Assembly (NCBI GenBank): GCA_038503035.1
Contig: JAVSML010025175.1
Location: 124,001-188,000, forward strand
Source of the DNA: Crocodylus rhombifer
Lineage: Eukaryota > Chordata > Crocodylia > Crocodylidae
DNA: 64,000 bases
Direction: 5' to 3'
Of the stretch, positions 41,664 to 54,668 are shown piece after piece. The notes under the pieces were generated by a model that saw only the letters and a program-made list of their open reading frames with translations, searched no databases and had not been told where the DNA came from. The position numbers and the translations under genes are program-made. The stretch's first letter is position 1. The number at the start of each line of letters is the position of its first letter.

Positions 41664-42549
41664 ATTTATGGTCTCTGCTCAACAGTGTCATGGACTCAAG
41701 GACAGAGCTGATCAGAAAGTTTCTAAATAAACAAGTTCATTAGAAAATGCTGAATGATTTTTTAAAAGTGTTTGGCAGAAATACGTTAGTTTCATAAATT
41801 CTTTTTGACCTATGTCCAGGTTTGGACCACATAACTTCCTGGGCTGCTTAGGAAACTCACTTTCCTAACAGAGCCAGGTTGAGGAACACCAGGGTCTGTG
41901 GATCTAGGGCACTTATACCATGCCATGCCATGCCATGGGCCTCAAAGCTGTAGACACAAGGGCTTTCCGGCTACCCGCCATAGAGCTATGGGCCTGGAAG
42001 CTCCAGGATCTATGATTCAAATTGAGGCTTAGCTCACCATTCAAGAGCATGGAAACTCTAGCTGGATACCTCAGGGCCAAGGCTCTCAGTTCTACAGCAG
42101 GGAATCTGAAAGCCCCAAGAGCTCCAGCTTAAACCAGTATTTTCAAGGCTTCAGGATTCTTTCCATTGTCTCAGCAGCCTAGAAGCCCTAAAGGGTCTTG
42201 GACGCTGTGCTACACTGCTAGAAGTCTGGCATTCCTGGAGATTCAATTCAAGCAGGGTTCTTGGGACTTCGGCTCCAGCTGGATAGAAAGGAGCCTGAAG
42301 TTTTGCAGGCTTCTAGACTACCATCCTATCCCCCAAATGTAGGATCCTGCCTTGGGACATCCCAGGCATTAGGAGCACCTGGCTCTATTGCCTTTTAGGA
42401 GAAAAGGCTGGAACAACTCCAACATGAAGGGAAAAAATATCAGATTTTTCCCTCCAGGGGAAATTTCAAAAATTCTAATTTTCATGTTGAATCAGAACAT
42501 CTTTGGTAAATGGCAGAATCTCCCTCAGAATGGAAGTTCCAATTTGGAC
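41664..42549. other. No gene recognised
   Basis: Contains the late AATAAA at 41726. The 41820-42350 part is rich in 'agctcc', 'gaagc' and 'agggccc'-type words and may be a decayed repeat, but I cannot classify it. Confidence 0.4.
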
Positions 42550-43334
42550 TAGATCTTCAATACTGACAAGTGCAGAGTGCTGCACGTTGGCAGTAGTAAC
42601 TAGCAGCACACTTACAGAATGGGAAACTCCCTTCTTGAGAGCATGAAGGCCGAAAGGGATCTTGGAGTCATTACTGACTCCAAGATGAACATGAGCCAAC
42701 AATGCGAGGTCACGGTTGGCAGGGCTAACCGGACCTTGTCGTGCATCCACAGGTGCATCTCAGGTAGAGCCAGGGAGGTGATCCTCCCCCTTTTTGTGAC
42801 ACTGGTCAGGCCAGAGCTGGAGTACTGTGTCCAGTTCTGTGCGCCCCACTTCAGGAGGGATGTGGACAACATTGAAAGGGTCCAGAGGAGGGCCACCCGA
42901 ATGATCCGGGGACTACAGGGCAGACCCTACAATGAAAGACTGCGGGACCTAAACCTGTTCAGCCTTCACGAGAGAAGGCTGAGGGGGGACCTGGTGACTG
43001 TCTATAAACTCACTAGGGGGGACCAGAAGGGTTTAGGGGAGACGCTGTTTCCCCTAGCGCCCCCTGGCATGACAAGGAACAATGGACACAAATTATTGGA
43101 GAGTAGGTTTAGATTAGACATCCGCAAGAACTACTTCACAGTCAGGGAAGCTAGGAGCTGGAACCAACTTCCTAGGGAAGTGGTGCTGGCTCCTACCCTG
43201 GGGGTCTTTAAGAAGAGGCTTGATGCCTACCTGGCTGGACTCATTTGAGTCCAGTTTTTTAATCCCGCCAGGCAGGGGGTCAGACTTGAAGATCTACAAA
43301 ATCCCTTCCAACCCGACTTCTATGATTCTATGAT
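42550..43334 (+). mobile_element. CR1 LINE, 3' part, young copy
   Basis: A 5'-truncated CR1 starting within ORF2 (…NTDKCRVLHVG…, with a stop at 42600-42602), followed by a long open frame and the 3' end 'gaagatctacaaaatccctt' and 'ccaacccgacttc', then a tail of (ATGATTCT)-type repeats. It matches the copy at 59541-60746. Confidence 0.88.
42619..43248 (+). pseudogene. CR1 ORF2 C-terminal fragment
   Basis: 209 residues of the region after the reverse transcriptase palm: ERDLGVITDSKMNMSQQCE, RTLSCIHRCISGRAREVILP, EYCVQF, RVQRRATRMI and the end FKKRLDAYLAGLI. The catalytic FADD motif is upstream of the truncation and absent. The frame is intact after the stop at 42600, which suggests a fairly recent insertion, but the fragment cannot move itself. 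Confidence 0.85.
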
Positions 43335-46313
43335 TCTCAAGAAGACAATGGTGTCAGTCTCCAAGCCAGGACACAGTCCCAGAAGATGATGAAGGGAAGA
43401 TATGACTAGAGTAATTAGAAACATACAAAGCACTATCAGCAGCGTATAGTTTAAAACAGAGCCTAGAACTTCTTCCCATCTCTGCCAAAAGACTCATCAT
43501 GAAGCATCTTTCAATTCCAAGCCCAGAACTTGTCATCATCAAATGGCTTCAGATCTTCAGCTAGCTATTCTGGGAATGGTGGGAGCTTGGCATTCTTCAA
43601 AACCAAGTCATAAATTTAAGGACCTAATGATAGATTTAGGAGCACACCAAAGTCTAAAGATGTTGGCCTTACAGTGCTGAACAGGAATGTATCACAGAAC
43701 TCCTGAAGCAGCATGAATTGCTGTTCCAAGAAAAGAGCATCATTTAAATTATATACCTGGAGAGAGAGGGAGGGAGAGAACAGGTAGTGTTTAAGACTGA
43801 CAGGCTAAAACACATGAAGGATGTCCCCACTTTCACATTCAACATTGACTTCAATGAGGTAACTCATATGCCCAGCCTTATAAATGCAAGTTAATTTTTA
43901 GCTCAAACATTTTTTGGCTATTGATGTGCACTATCTTTCTCATTAGGAAAATCATAAAATATATTTTTAAAATGTCAGAAAAATAAGGGAAAGCTCCCTG
44001 TCCTGTGGATATTTAAAATTAAGGGAGTGGTTTTAAGTATTAGAGGGCTGATGGGTTTCTGCTCAGCTGTTCCCTACTCACTCCAAGATTTCCACAAAGA
44101 TTTTTTAAAGTGAGCTGTTCCTTTCCAGCACTACCATTTAATTTAAAAAGCTCCACCATCACTAATCATTGTCCGGTCTCTGGGCTTATTTCCACTTGTA
44201 AGGTGAGTTAACAGATGCTTGTCGTTTGTCTGAAGGCCAGTTATAGATATAGGAAACCCATCACTGAGAGCAAAGCAAGTTGATGGAGATTAATGGGGAG
44301 ATCTGGCTCTAGTTGTCCAAAAATTATTTCCTTTACTGAAAGGGGATTCAAATGCCTTTTACTGCAGCTGAAAGAGTTCAGTATTTCCTTTGTCTTGCTC
44401 TTCTCTTCTTCAGTAACCAAATAAAGAAACTCTGAGTTAACTTCTAAAACCATCCTGCCTAAGGACAGCTACCTTTGCCTGTACCCCTGGGCATCCTGTA
44501 AATTCAGTAATGCCATTAATGCTCCCACTAGATGGGAGTAAAATCCCTGCTTTAGAGCTGTTCAGTGGCTGCTAATTCAGGAACTAGACAATTTCTCTTA
44601 GCTCTGGTTAAGCACTTTACTTTCAGAAGGGCTAAATAGTAATCTGGTGCCAGTCACTTGCTCATCAAACTTTGGGCAAAGCAATACCCTTAGGGGAGAT
44701 TTTCTATTGCAGGGCCTAACATAAAATTCAGATCAGAGTTCCCCAGATTTGGGGAAGATGTGAAGCCCAGACCCATGCCATAAATCCATCTCTAACATTT
44801 TCTCAAAGAAAAAGTCATTGCGTATAAAACCAACACAGACTCAAAAGCACCTTTTCAATGCTCCGAGTGAGATGAAATGTATTGCAAGAAATATGCTGGG
44901 GTCTGAAGAATTTACCAAATAGTGAACCCTTTAGACACAATTCGTAGTACTTGACTCTACTGAAAGCTTGAAAGACAATATGTCTGCGGCTTACTTTCAT
45001 AAGAGGCAGTAGAGGGAGGTCATGCTGTAGTCCCTGGCCTCAGACACACCCCTAATAATTATTGCAAGGTAATATAATAGTCAACAGTAATTGCCCAAAC
45101 ACAGTAGAAACATTACTCCTGGAGCCTATGCTGTAGTGCACGTTTTAGAAGAGGGTATGACTCCTTCCCTCTAGTGACGGAGAAGGACCAAGTGGGACCA
45201 GAATGCCTGTGGTGGTCTGCCACTCTGGCTGGCCAGTGGGTGTATCTGCTCGCTAAGGGTACAACCCAGAGAAGCTTGGTTTCAGATGTGCTAAAAATGA
45301 AGGTCAAGCAATTCAGTCCTAAAACCTTTCTCCTCTTCATACTCTGGCAGCAAGGCCCCAGCAAGCAGGCTGGCAGCAGAACGTGACAGCGTGTGCATTG
45401 TAGTCTGGCGCCTGGGGAATTGCCAGTGGTCCCCTCCCTGGAGTCTGTACCTTGCACATCAAAAGACTGGTGTTCTATCGCACTGCCTTGCCCCATCCAT
45501 CACCAGTGCAAATACTGGGAGTTATTAACTGATACTGTGCTGTCCACCAGCCAACAGCTGTGGAGTATCAGCACATAAGACCAATGAAAGGTTCCTCACC
45601 CTAGAGCATTCAGATAGCAGAAATCAAATCTATCCCCTCTTGCCTTCCCAAATGAATCACTCAGCTCACAGGAGAACACCAGCGTGCTGGTATCACCTAA
45701 AGGAAGAAGCACGAGGCAGTGTTCAGACCCCAAACCAGCAGGAGCCAGTACCATACTGTTCCAGTAAGCAGGAACAGACAGACACACAAGCCTACAGTTC
45801 CCAACACCACCTCCTGCCCCTGGGGCAAGAGGAGCAGGAAATGAAAGGCAAGCACCTGGCTCTAACTGCAGGAATATGCCATGCCCTCTCATTTCTTGGT
45901 TAAGTTTGCTGGTAAGTCCAATTCTCCTCCACAGTGTTCCACGTGTAGTCACTGCACCAGAGTTAAGTGAATGTAAAGCAGTATTCAAATGCCAGTAGCT
46001 CACAGCCACTCTGCCCAGGTGTAAATGACTCCACAAGGGACACAGTCAAAAGTCTACCCAGTAGCATAACTACTGGAAGACAAGAAAGAGGGCAGCCCCC
46101 AGGTGCCCACTTGGTGGCCAGGAAAGTGAAGAATTATCAGCTCTTGGCAAGCTGCACCACTGCTGCCCAGGGCACAGAGCTGCTCAGCTTCCCCTCTGCA
46201 TCCACCTGAGCTTAGCAGTCTCCTGGGCCAGTGTGGTTAAGTTACACAAATTCCTGTAGGCAACAGCACACAAGAAAGTGATGCAGCCACCATCATGTCT
46301 GGCTCCTTTAACC
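43335..46313. other. No gene recognised
   Basis: Mostly AT-rich non-coding sequence with a short purine run at 43758-43780. Moderate GC sequence at 45120-46230 gives shadow frames with no domain. SLC4A4 is the expected neighbour beyond the 3' end of GC in mammals; I see none of its exons. Confidence 0.45.
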
Positions 46314-46321
46314 CCCTAGCC

Positions 46322-46514
46322 CAGGGGGTTGCAAGCAGCTTAAAAGGAAACTTCCCAGGGTGTATGTGTGGCAGCGCAGGGAAGCAGTGCGTGGTGCGCA
46401 GTGGCGGTGCGGAGTGGTGGATGGTGGGGGTGGCTGACGTGTGTGAGCTCCCTGTCTCCCGCCACTGCCATTCAGCACTCGAGGTCATGGAATCACAAAG
46501 TTTGAGAACCTCTA
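46322..46514. mobile_element. hAT-type short element with 8-bp duplication
   Basis: 193 bp starting 'cagggggttgcaagc' and ending 'gtttgagaacctcta', with a perfect duplication ccctagcc at 46314-46321 and 46515-46522. The right end in reverse (TAGAGGTTCTCAAAC) is of the hAT-Charlie style. No coding capacity. Confidence 0.75.
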
Positions 46515-46522
46515 CCCTAGCC

Positions 46523-48117
46523 CACATGACCAGGTACCCAATTTGCTACCCTGACTGAGGGAGATGGCCAAGGCAGGGCTTGCAATCACACCTCTGTAGT
46601 CATACCAAGATGCCATAACAGGCGTAACCTCTCTCCCATAGCAAGAAAGTATAGTATTTTGTGTGTACACACATACATTTATATATATGGTATCAATTAG
46701 ATACATGGTAGCAATTTCAGTGTTTTTGGTATGCCTTACTTCCAAAAAATTAAATGGCACCTAAAAATCACAAGTGACCCCCAGCAGTTTGGATCATTAC
46801 TCCACAAGTCTACATTGTGAGAGTTCTAGTTTTTCTATTCCCTTCAAGAGAGAAGGAGGCAACGGAGCTAGTAGACTCATGCAGAAGCCTGTATTCTTGA
46901 CTTTTGCTGTTTCCTTCTAATCTTCTACTTCAGTTCTTCCTAATCCACATGTTTTCCAGTGACTGAGCAACAGAACTACGTAGAGGAGATTTGCAAATGA
47001 CACAAGTAGGTGTGGCCTTCAGCAACTACTGCTATTCAATCTGCTTTCATGGTGACCAGGAGGATCATTCCTGGGTCAATAGCTGGACTTACTGCTTAAA
47101 AAATGTAATGACTTTTTCACTGGGCTGATGTGGTATGGCAGGGAGAAATTAAAACACCAGGTTAAATGAGGACACAGGAGAAGCTGTACATTTCGACAGT
47201 TTTGTACAGTGTCAGATCCCAGCATTCTGTAGATGAGATTTCTCATGAAAACAAATAGTTTCCTTGTAAAGATGAAATGCCTACAGATCACCAGATGGTT
47301 GGGAGACTAGAATGAAGAATTTTCCGAAACTAATCATGATTTCTAGATCTTTTATAGCACTTTTATCAATGCATCTCAAAGCCCTTCACAGTGGAAAAGT
47401 CCTCCCCTTTTCCTGATTTTAAAGATGAAGATAATAATAAGGTACTAAGTCTTGTTCAAGAGCACATAGTAGGTCAGTATATGAGTCAAGAATAGGATGA
47501 AAATCATTCAAGTCCCGAAACAGCACCCTCACCATGAGACAATGCTGTCTCCTACAGGTGAAAGTGGGGAAATAAGGTATTGTGGGAAAGACACCTCTGT
47601 TGAGCCAGATCCTCAGCTGATGTGAATCAGAGTTCTTCCACTGAAGTCAGATAAGACAAGCTGATCCTCCTCCACTGCAGAGCTGCACCAGTGTCCCTCA
47701 CCTCACTGTCAGTTGGAGAAGACTTTTGAGATGGCAACAAGGTTAGAGTGGGTTGATACCACTGTTGTAGCAGGTTATGCTGCAACTACAATATGGTTTA
47801 AGGAGCCCTAGATAAGATTATGAATGGCAGATCTTTTCTTAAAATACAAAACTGGAGGGATCAGATATAGATCAGAATGACAGGAAAATGTGCTATCAGC
47901 TAAGGAAAAGACAGCTTGTGTGTGGTGAATGCTCAGAAGCTTATGAATTCTCATATATTGGCTTAAATTTTCCAAAGGGTCTACGGTATATTTCAATGCT
48001 TCAGCTTTTGGTGCCATGTCCTGAGATACTTTTGGAAGATCCTGATGCTCTGATGGCAGATGTTCCAGGCATTCTGAAATTCAAGCAATGTCTCAGCCCT
48101 CAAACCACCAGCCACTT
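46523..48117. other. No recognisable feature
   Basis: AT-rich non-coding sequence. Confidence 0.45.
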
Positions 48118-48230
48118 TCATAGATTTCATAGACATTAAGGCTGGAAGGGACCTCAGAAGATTATCGAGTCCAGCCTCCTGCCCAAGGGCAGAAAGTCAG
48201 CTGGGGTCAAAGACTTTCCAAAACAGAGGT
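48118..48230 (-). mobile_element. CR1 LINE 3' end fragment
   Basis: 'catagatttcatagacatta' then 'aggctggaagggacctcag' and 'gagtccagcctcctgccca', the reverse of a CR1 terminus, very like the fragment starting at 63271. Confidence 0.8.
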
Positions 48231-50350
48231 GCTTTCTCTCTTGTCATTTGATTCCCATTAAAACTGCACCACTTTGAAAAAGTAGGGAGGGACATATGCA
48301 GTGACAGTGGAACCTCCAAGGGGCTGGAGAGAGTCCCTAGGTTCCAACTGTTTCATAAAACATACCCAGACCTTTTTTAAGTGATCTCTTCTTCCCTTCG
48401 TCCCAGACAAATTCATCCTATTCCAGATACCCTATTTCCTAAATTTTCTCTTTTCCTTCTCCCTTCCTCCTTCTGCTTACTGATTCATCAGGACACCGAG
48501 CTGCATTTCACCTCTCACAGTAAACCTAGTAACTTCACCCACTTACTGCTGCCAGCAACAACAGTGCTTCTCTTCCCCCAACTGCCATCTCATCTACCCC
48601 CACTGGGCTTCACATCAGTGGGTGATATTCAAAACCAGTCCACCACATGATCTCAGCAGGTCTGACTTGCTCCTGCCAAGGGAATTGTGGTTGAGCCTGA
48701 GATACATTATGGTTTCTCCAGCCTCAGAAGTATCCCAGAATGCACTGCTATCTCTGACCCTGGGAGAGCTGGATTGGAGCACATGAGATCTGAAGACACC
48801 AGTTGGCCCATTAGAGGCTGCTATATTAAGGGTCAAAGCCTGTCCCCATTACAAGTAAAAGTTATTTTTATTTCAATGAGACAAAGATTTGGTCTTAATT
48901 GAGACTCAACAGTTGATTTGATGGGATATCAGAAAGATGCTTGGGGAAAGCATTTACCCAGGCAGGTCTTGTTCTGATTCAGCTTTAATTAAGAGTTCAG
49001 GACAGGGTGCTGTTGATTTCCTAACTGTAATTTTTACAGCCAGGACCTGTATAATTCCAGTCTATAGTTACACAGACATAATGATAGATATTTGCTCTAG
49101 TGGACAATGACAGGCTAGCAAAATAAAACCAAATTTGGATCCTATTTGAGATTCCTAAACTACATGGACTTCAGAGAGGCAATAGGCACTGCCTTATCAT
49201 AAAGGGGAACAAAGAAGACAGAATTCAGTCTGAAGGGGAAAGCCCCAGAAGGAGAAGAAAGGCTAGCGTTAGAAAAAATACCCAGTTCAAACTAATTTAA
49301 AAGCCTGTGTCATTACTGTAAAGAGAGCAGGAGCAATCAAGAAGTGGAACCTTCATTAGATTTAAACCTGAGTGCCTTGCAAACAGTTCAAGGAAGCATT
49401 ACAACAAGCAGGCCAGAAGCCAAGCAAATAACATAGGTAGCTCCAGGGGAGCCATCACCAGTGATTAATGGTGGATGCAGGAGGGAGTTACATGAGGAAC
49501 TTGTCCAGAAAGGCACATGCAGTTTATTAGCTTGGATCATTTTTCTGAGCATTTGAATCCACGCTGAACTTTTGTGCTAGGTGCTATGAATTCTATTGTA
49601 CTCATATGTGATGCGGGTCCCCCACACAGAGCCAGACCTGATCAATGCTAGGAGGGATAATCAGTACAGCTGTGCTAGCAAATTGTGGAGAACTCTATGT
49701 AGTAAGATGGGAGCCAGCAACCTTTTCAAGCTGCAGGGCCAGAACAAACTGGCTCCAGTCTAGTGCAGGCCAGGTGGCTTCAGCAGTACATCAGCCATGA
49801 GAACACACTGGTTTTGCCTGAATCTGTGCCATGACCAGGCAGCTGAAAGCTGTGCCAGTGTCACCACCACTTTTCCCAGCTCCCTGCTCCCCAGCTGAGA
49901 CACTAGTGCAGTTTCCAGCCAGAGGGGAACTGCGCTGGGGCCAAGCAGCTGGAAGCTTTGTCTGCACTCCTGCTGCTTCTCCCCACTTCCTGCAATGTGT
50001 TCTCAGTTACAGGAGGGAGCTGCACTTCTGTCTGCACACCTAGGGCTTTTGTTGGAACTTCTGAACCCGTTAGGAGCATGACTTTTCACACTCTTCACTG
50101 ACTATGTTGTGCTAGTAAAACAGATACTGGATGGCTCAGCATAACTCTACAACAAAGTGAAAAGGGTTCAGGGAGCTGTGTTCTTTGCCCAGAAGGGACT
50201 GACTAGAAAATGGGCCCCCTCCACTGTGACCTGGTCCCATTGTCTCTGGGACAGCTTCTAGTTCCCTTCAGTTCATTTCATTCAGAGTCATCTGTGCTGG
50301 TGAAGGGGCATGAGCTCTGCCTCCATGACAGACTTCAAACTCATTGGAAA
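48231..50350. other. No gene recognised
   Basis: Non-coding. A possible hAT-like start, 'gggagccagcaacctttt', lies near 49710 with no partner end found. Confidence 0.4.
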
Positions 50351-50640
50351 CAAGGGGCGCTGACAGAAGTGAACATTTTCATCTGATCTGGCCCCAGAAA
50401 GTACTCTACGGCCATGACCAAATAGAAATGCATGGCTGCAGACCACTTTAAAAGGGCCCGATCCCATGAAAATCAGTTGAACAAGCTCCAAAACAAAGCA
50501 CATTCTATAACTTTGTGTTTGAGGAGCTCCCAGCTTGATTGATGCAACTAATATCACTTCCTGCAAAACACTGTGAGTTGCAATGGGGAGCTGCTCTTCT
50601 GTCTCCACCTATGGAGCATTGCCCTGGGCCAGAGGGGGAG
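50351..50640. repeat. Dispersed repeat, copy 2 (uninterrupted)
   Basis: 50351-50463 matches 26022-26137, and 50574-50620 matches 27253-27300. The copy here is continuous, so it shows the arrangement before the insertion in the other copy. Confidence 0.55.
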
Positions 50641-50942
50641 AGAGAAAGAAGTCCTTGTCTTAAAAAGAATGGTGGTGAGATTGCATCCTGCCCTGTGGAT
50701 AGCTTGTGTGGGTGGTTCTTTAACAAAATTATGTCCTGTGAAGATGTGTATAGGGCTTTCTTCCTGAGTGGCTATTTGTCTACACCATAAGTCAGCCTCT
50801 GAGTCAGGGTGGTAGAACAGTTCATTTCTGCTCATGAAAAGAAGAGGCCAACATTGGAAGAGCACGAGGCAGTTGGGGGGCAGCAGGGATCACCCCCCCC
50901 ACACACACCCCTCGGCCTGGCAGGAGCCAGTGAGTGTGGGAC

Positions 50943-50964
50943 TTTTTTTTTTTTTTTTTTTTTT
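50943..50964. repeat. Poly-T tract
   Basis: 22 consecutive T bases. A reverse-oriented poly-A retrotransposon tail is possible, but I could not identify an element next to it. Confidence 0.85.
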
Positions 50965-51159
50965 AAGTGCCGGGATGCTGGGGCCAGGTGGGGCAGCCAT
51001 TGATGGGTCTGGGAGAGTGGGTGGGGGTCAGCGGGCATTCAGGGGGGCTAATGGAGCAGGTAAGGAATGGGGCCTGGTGGGGGTCCCCCCATTGTCCCCT
51101 CCCACCTCTTCCAGCCTCCCCCCCCCCCGCCTCCTACCTACCAACACAGAGTTTGGGTC

Positions 51160-51366
51160 CAGCTCCCTGTAGCGGTGTGCAGGGACCCAAATTGCTGAAT
51201 CCCCTCCTAATCTTTTTCCGAATTGATTTGGAGGCTTTGGATCAATCTGGACCTTTTGTTTAGTCTTCCAATTCGATTTGGATTCAGAGATTTGGCCATC
51301 GAATCAGGCCAAATCTCCTCCAACTCGAATCTGGAACCAAAGCTTTGCACAATCCCACTAAAAAGG
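51160..51366. mobile_element. Possible hAT-like repeat
   Basis: The left edge 'tagcggtgtgcagggacc' and right edge 'aaagctttgcacaatcccact' are roughly inverted (TGTGCA..G against C..TTGCACA). The interior repeats 'gaatc', 'aattcgatttgg' and similar words. Ends and target duplication are not resolved. Confidence 0.35.
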
Positions 51367-52189
51367 TCGAAAGCCACTGTGCTAGCAGGTTCACATATAA
51401 GGAGGAATTTTCAAAAGGTCCCAGAGCTGCCAATTCATAGTAAGTTTCACTGGGACTTATGCCCCTGAATTTTTAAAGGCACATTTATTGAGCTCCCTCT
51501 CAATTACCTGATCATTAGATAAATGGGAAGCTAAATCCCTAAATGCAGGAAAGTGTCAAAATAGGGTCCACTTTAAGATTTTGCCTTTTGTGTGAACAGC
51601 CCTAGTTATAAAATTTCCCTAATTCACTGTACAGACATCTATAGAATGTATCCTGTCAATAACACATTGCCTGTGATATGAGAAAGAGTATGTTCTTATC
51701 TAGTTCTGTTTATTTCCAAACCATGGACATTTGTCATTTGGAAGTAAATAGTCTCCAACATTTATTAAAATAAAGGCATTCCTTCCCCAACCCATATCAC
51801 ATAACTGAAGTTGAAAGTGTGAGACGAATGTCATTGCTTATCAGGAAAACAAACAGTAACTTGTCACATTTGTAAATGTGTTGAACTCTGGCATAGGAAG
51901 ATTATTTGTAGAGCATGAATGGTGCATAACATTTAGACACATGAGCAATTCTCCCACATTACGTAATGTTGAGCAAACTGCTGGGGCATTACTTTACATT
52001 AACAAAAAAAAACCCTCTACTTACCTAAATGAGAGTCTTTCTGCAGAAAAATTATGCTTCTGCTGGTGTTGTTTTTAAATATATATCCATGTCCAGCCAT
52101 TCACTCAGAGGTCCAGTTTTCTTATTGAAAACCTTGGGCTACACACTTAAATAAGGTGCATTTAGCTAAACATATTAATTTGCATCACA
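51367..52189. other. No recognisable feature
   Basis: AT-rich non-coding sequence. Confidence 0.45.
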
Positions 52190-52870
52190 GTAAATATATT
52201 GACAACACCCTAAATGATACGTGCAGAATTATAACAGGCTGCCTAAAATCCACACCTGTTCCCTGCCTATACACACTGTCTGGCATAGCACACCCTTACA
52301 TCAGGAGGAAAGTAGCAGGCAATACTGACCGGCAGGAACAAGAGTCAGATGACCACCACCTACTATATGGACATCAACCAGCACACTGTCATCTCTCATT
52401 TAGAAAAAGCTTTTTGTCCTCTACCATACCATTGACCACATCACCAGAATCAGCCAGAACTACTGTTTGGTGAAAAGAATGGGAGAAACTAAGCAACAAA
52501 GCTGTTGAATGGAGCCTGTGAGGAATTACCCCCAGCGAGCAGTTAGCATCTGGCTCTAGCTACAAATGGCACACATGGTGAAGCCTGAACAGATTGAGAG
52601 TAGGTCTTGGCAGATGCAACTTTCTCCTGAAATCGTGGGGCCTCTATGCAACCAACCAATGTGTTTGTCAGGAGAACCAAACCATGAATCATCTCCTGAG
52701 ATGCCCTGTAGCACCACAATGCACTCCACAAGATTTGCCAACAAGAAGCAGTGGCCTGCCTGTGCAGACTATTGGGAACAGACCATGTAGAAAAAGTTGG
52801 ACTGGGGACATGACGAAGAAGAAGGTACATTTGCATTATTCCACTAAGGGAGGATCTGATCCATAATGCA
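52190..52870 (+). pseudogene. Non-CR1 LINE, ORF2 C-terminal remnant
   Basis: Broken frames give IITGCLKSTPVPCLYTLSGI, then RRKVAGNTDRQEQESD, and later MRVGLGRCNFLLKSWGLYA with CVCQENQTMNHLLRCP. The order and the final Cys-x-Cys ... His ... Cys cluster match the end of reverse transcriptases in a jockey-related LINE clade found in many animals. Upstream catalytic parts are missing. It resembles the end of the copy at 56200-57830. Confidence 0.6.
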
Positions 52871-53785
52871 TATCTTTTGGACAAGACATAATACTGAGCC
52901 CCAGGCAGCTTATAGTTATTAAATATCTTCAGAGCAAGGCCCCATATTTTGATAAGATTACAATGGGGTCATTGCTGTGCAAAGTACTATAATCTTTTTA
53001 CCTGAATTGTTCACTGAGTTCAGCTCAAGCTTGCCATCATCCACCTTAGAAATTTTAAGCATGGACAGTATAATTTCTGTCTGGGTACAAATGACACAGA
53101 AACCATTGGAAGAAGGCCCGACGCTGGCCAGGAGGAAGCTCTCTGTGCTGAGAGGCAGAGTTTACTGCCACACACAGAGAACTGTACTAATGTGGCTAGA
53201 ATGCTACTGGTTCTGGAGCCAGTGTGCAGAGAGGGGACAGCGTGTCTCAGCACAATGATGGTATGGGCCAAATTGACTTATTTGTGCCAAATCGACATGC
53301 CCCATGGAAGTGATTTGCCTGAAGTCACACCAGAAGCTTCCAATAGAGTTGGGAACTGAACACAAGTTTTCTATATGACAGATTACAGACTTCACCCACA
53401 AGATCTTATTTCCACCCTATTAACATTCTGAATAATGTCTGGTACCTAGGCAGCTTTACTTGCCTGTGCAAAAAATATAAGACCTCAGTAACAAACAGTG
53501 CTGCATTATTTGCTGAAATCCATTCAAAAAACAGAATCCTGCAAGCTTACCCAGGGGGCATATACTATATTACTGCTTATACTAAATGAGCAACTGTCAA
53601 AGCTACTCCTTTGAGATACTTGCCTGGATTCACTGACTTGATTCTGCAAGAGGGGCAGAGATTAGAAAGAACTGTATGTCATAATAGAAAACAAACATTC
53701 CCAGGATAAAATCTGGCCAGTGGAAAAGCAAAGAAGCTGATCTTGAAAAGTCAAAATTACTGTGAAGACTCAACTGCCACTCCAT
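52871..53785. other. No recognisable feature
   Basis: Non-coding sequence with no repeat I can name. Confidence 0.45.
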
Positions 53786-54668
53786 GGGCACCTCTACACA
53801 TGCAATAAGCGTGTCCAAATAAACTCAGCTGCAGTTTGTTTCAGAGTTTATTGCTCCTGGGTGCACCATTTGCATGTGCGCCCAGGACCACGGTACATTG
53901 AGCCATGGTGGGGCAGCCCTGGCTGGCAGGGGGCCCCAGGAATCAGCCTGCCAGCCTGGGACCTCTCCAACCCAGCTCAACATGCTGCAGAGGGGCTCTC
54001 TGGGGCACAAGGATTCTTCAGTGCAGGGGTAGCCAGCAGGCAGCCCCCACACTGAAACACCCTCATGCCCCAGCCAGCCCCAGCAGCATCTACATGTGTG
54101 TTGCAGAAGAGTAAATAGCTTCACTGTAGGATATTACTTGTGTCTAGCAGTACTATCCTACAGTGGAGTTAATTAGTTTACACCAGTGGTCTCCAACCTT
54201 GTTAAGAAGGAGATCACCTTTGGCATTTAAAAGCAACCCAAGATCTACTGTGCACCACTGCCACCCCCACTACCCCCCACCCAGCGGGAAAGTCTGTGGG
54301 GAGGGAAGGGGGGGGAAATATTTGGGGGCACACCTCCCCAGCAGTTAAATCCCAGCCAGCCAGGGCTCCACTCAACTTACCCCTGTTCCTGGCTCTGTGG
54401 CACTGTCCCATACCATGGGGGCCTCAATCCAGCCCCCACCCCTTCCCTCCCCATGGACCGACCTGCTGGGCTGGGACACACATGCGCCTCCCCACCCCAG
54501 CCTCGGATCAACTCCAAGAGGCTCCAAGAGGTACCGGTGGATCAAGATCCACTGGTAGGTGACCACTGGTTTACACCATCCTAATTGCACCACATATGTA
54601 GATGGTAATATTTTACTGCACAGCTAATTAAGCAACTGCACAGGAAATGTTCTCCTATAGATGTGCCC
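53786..54668. mobile_element. Inverted-repeat element of the GGGCAYRTCTAC family, interrupted
   Basis: Left end 'gggcacctctacacatgc' and right end 'tatagatgtgccc' match the family at 18193, 24803 and 35708. Flanking triplets are CAT and CAC (two of three). A 385-bp hAT element sits inside, so the original was about 490 bp. Confidence 0.55.
54184..54568. mobile_element. hAT-type element with perfect 8-bp duplication
   Basis: 385 bp. Ends 'cagtggtctccaacc' and 'ggtaggtgaccactg' are inverted repeats; gtttacac flanks it at 54176-54183 and 54569-54576. The interior also folds back: 'gtctgtggggagggaagg' pairs loosely with 'ccttccctccccatggac'. No coding capacity. Confidence 0.85.

Noticed and set aside
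45113..46036. Two minus-strand frames of 127 and 146 codons
   Set aside because: No domain, no splice pattern, and composition typical of decayed repeats; I see no reason to call a gene.
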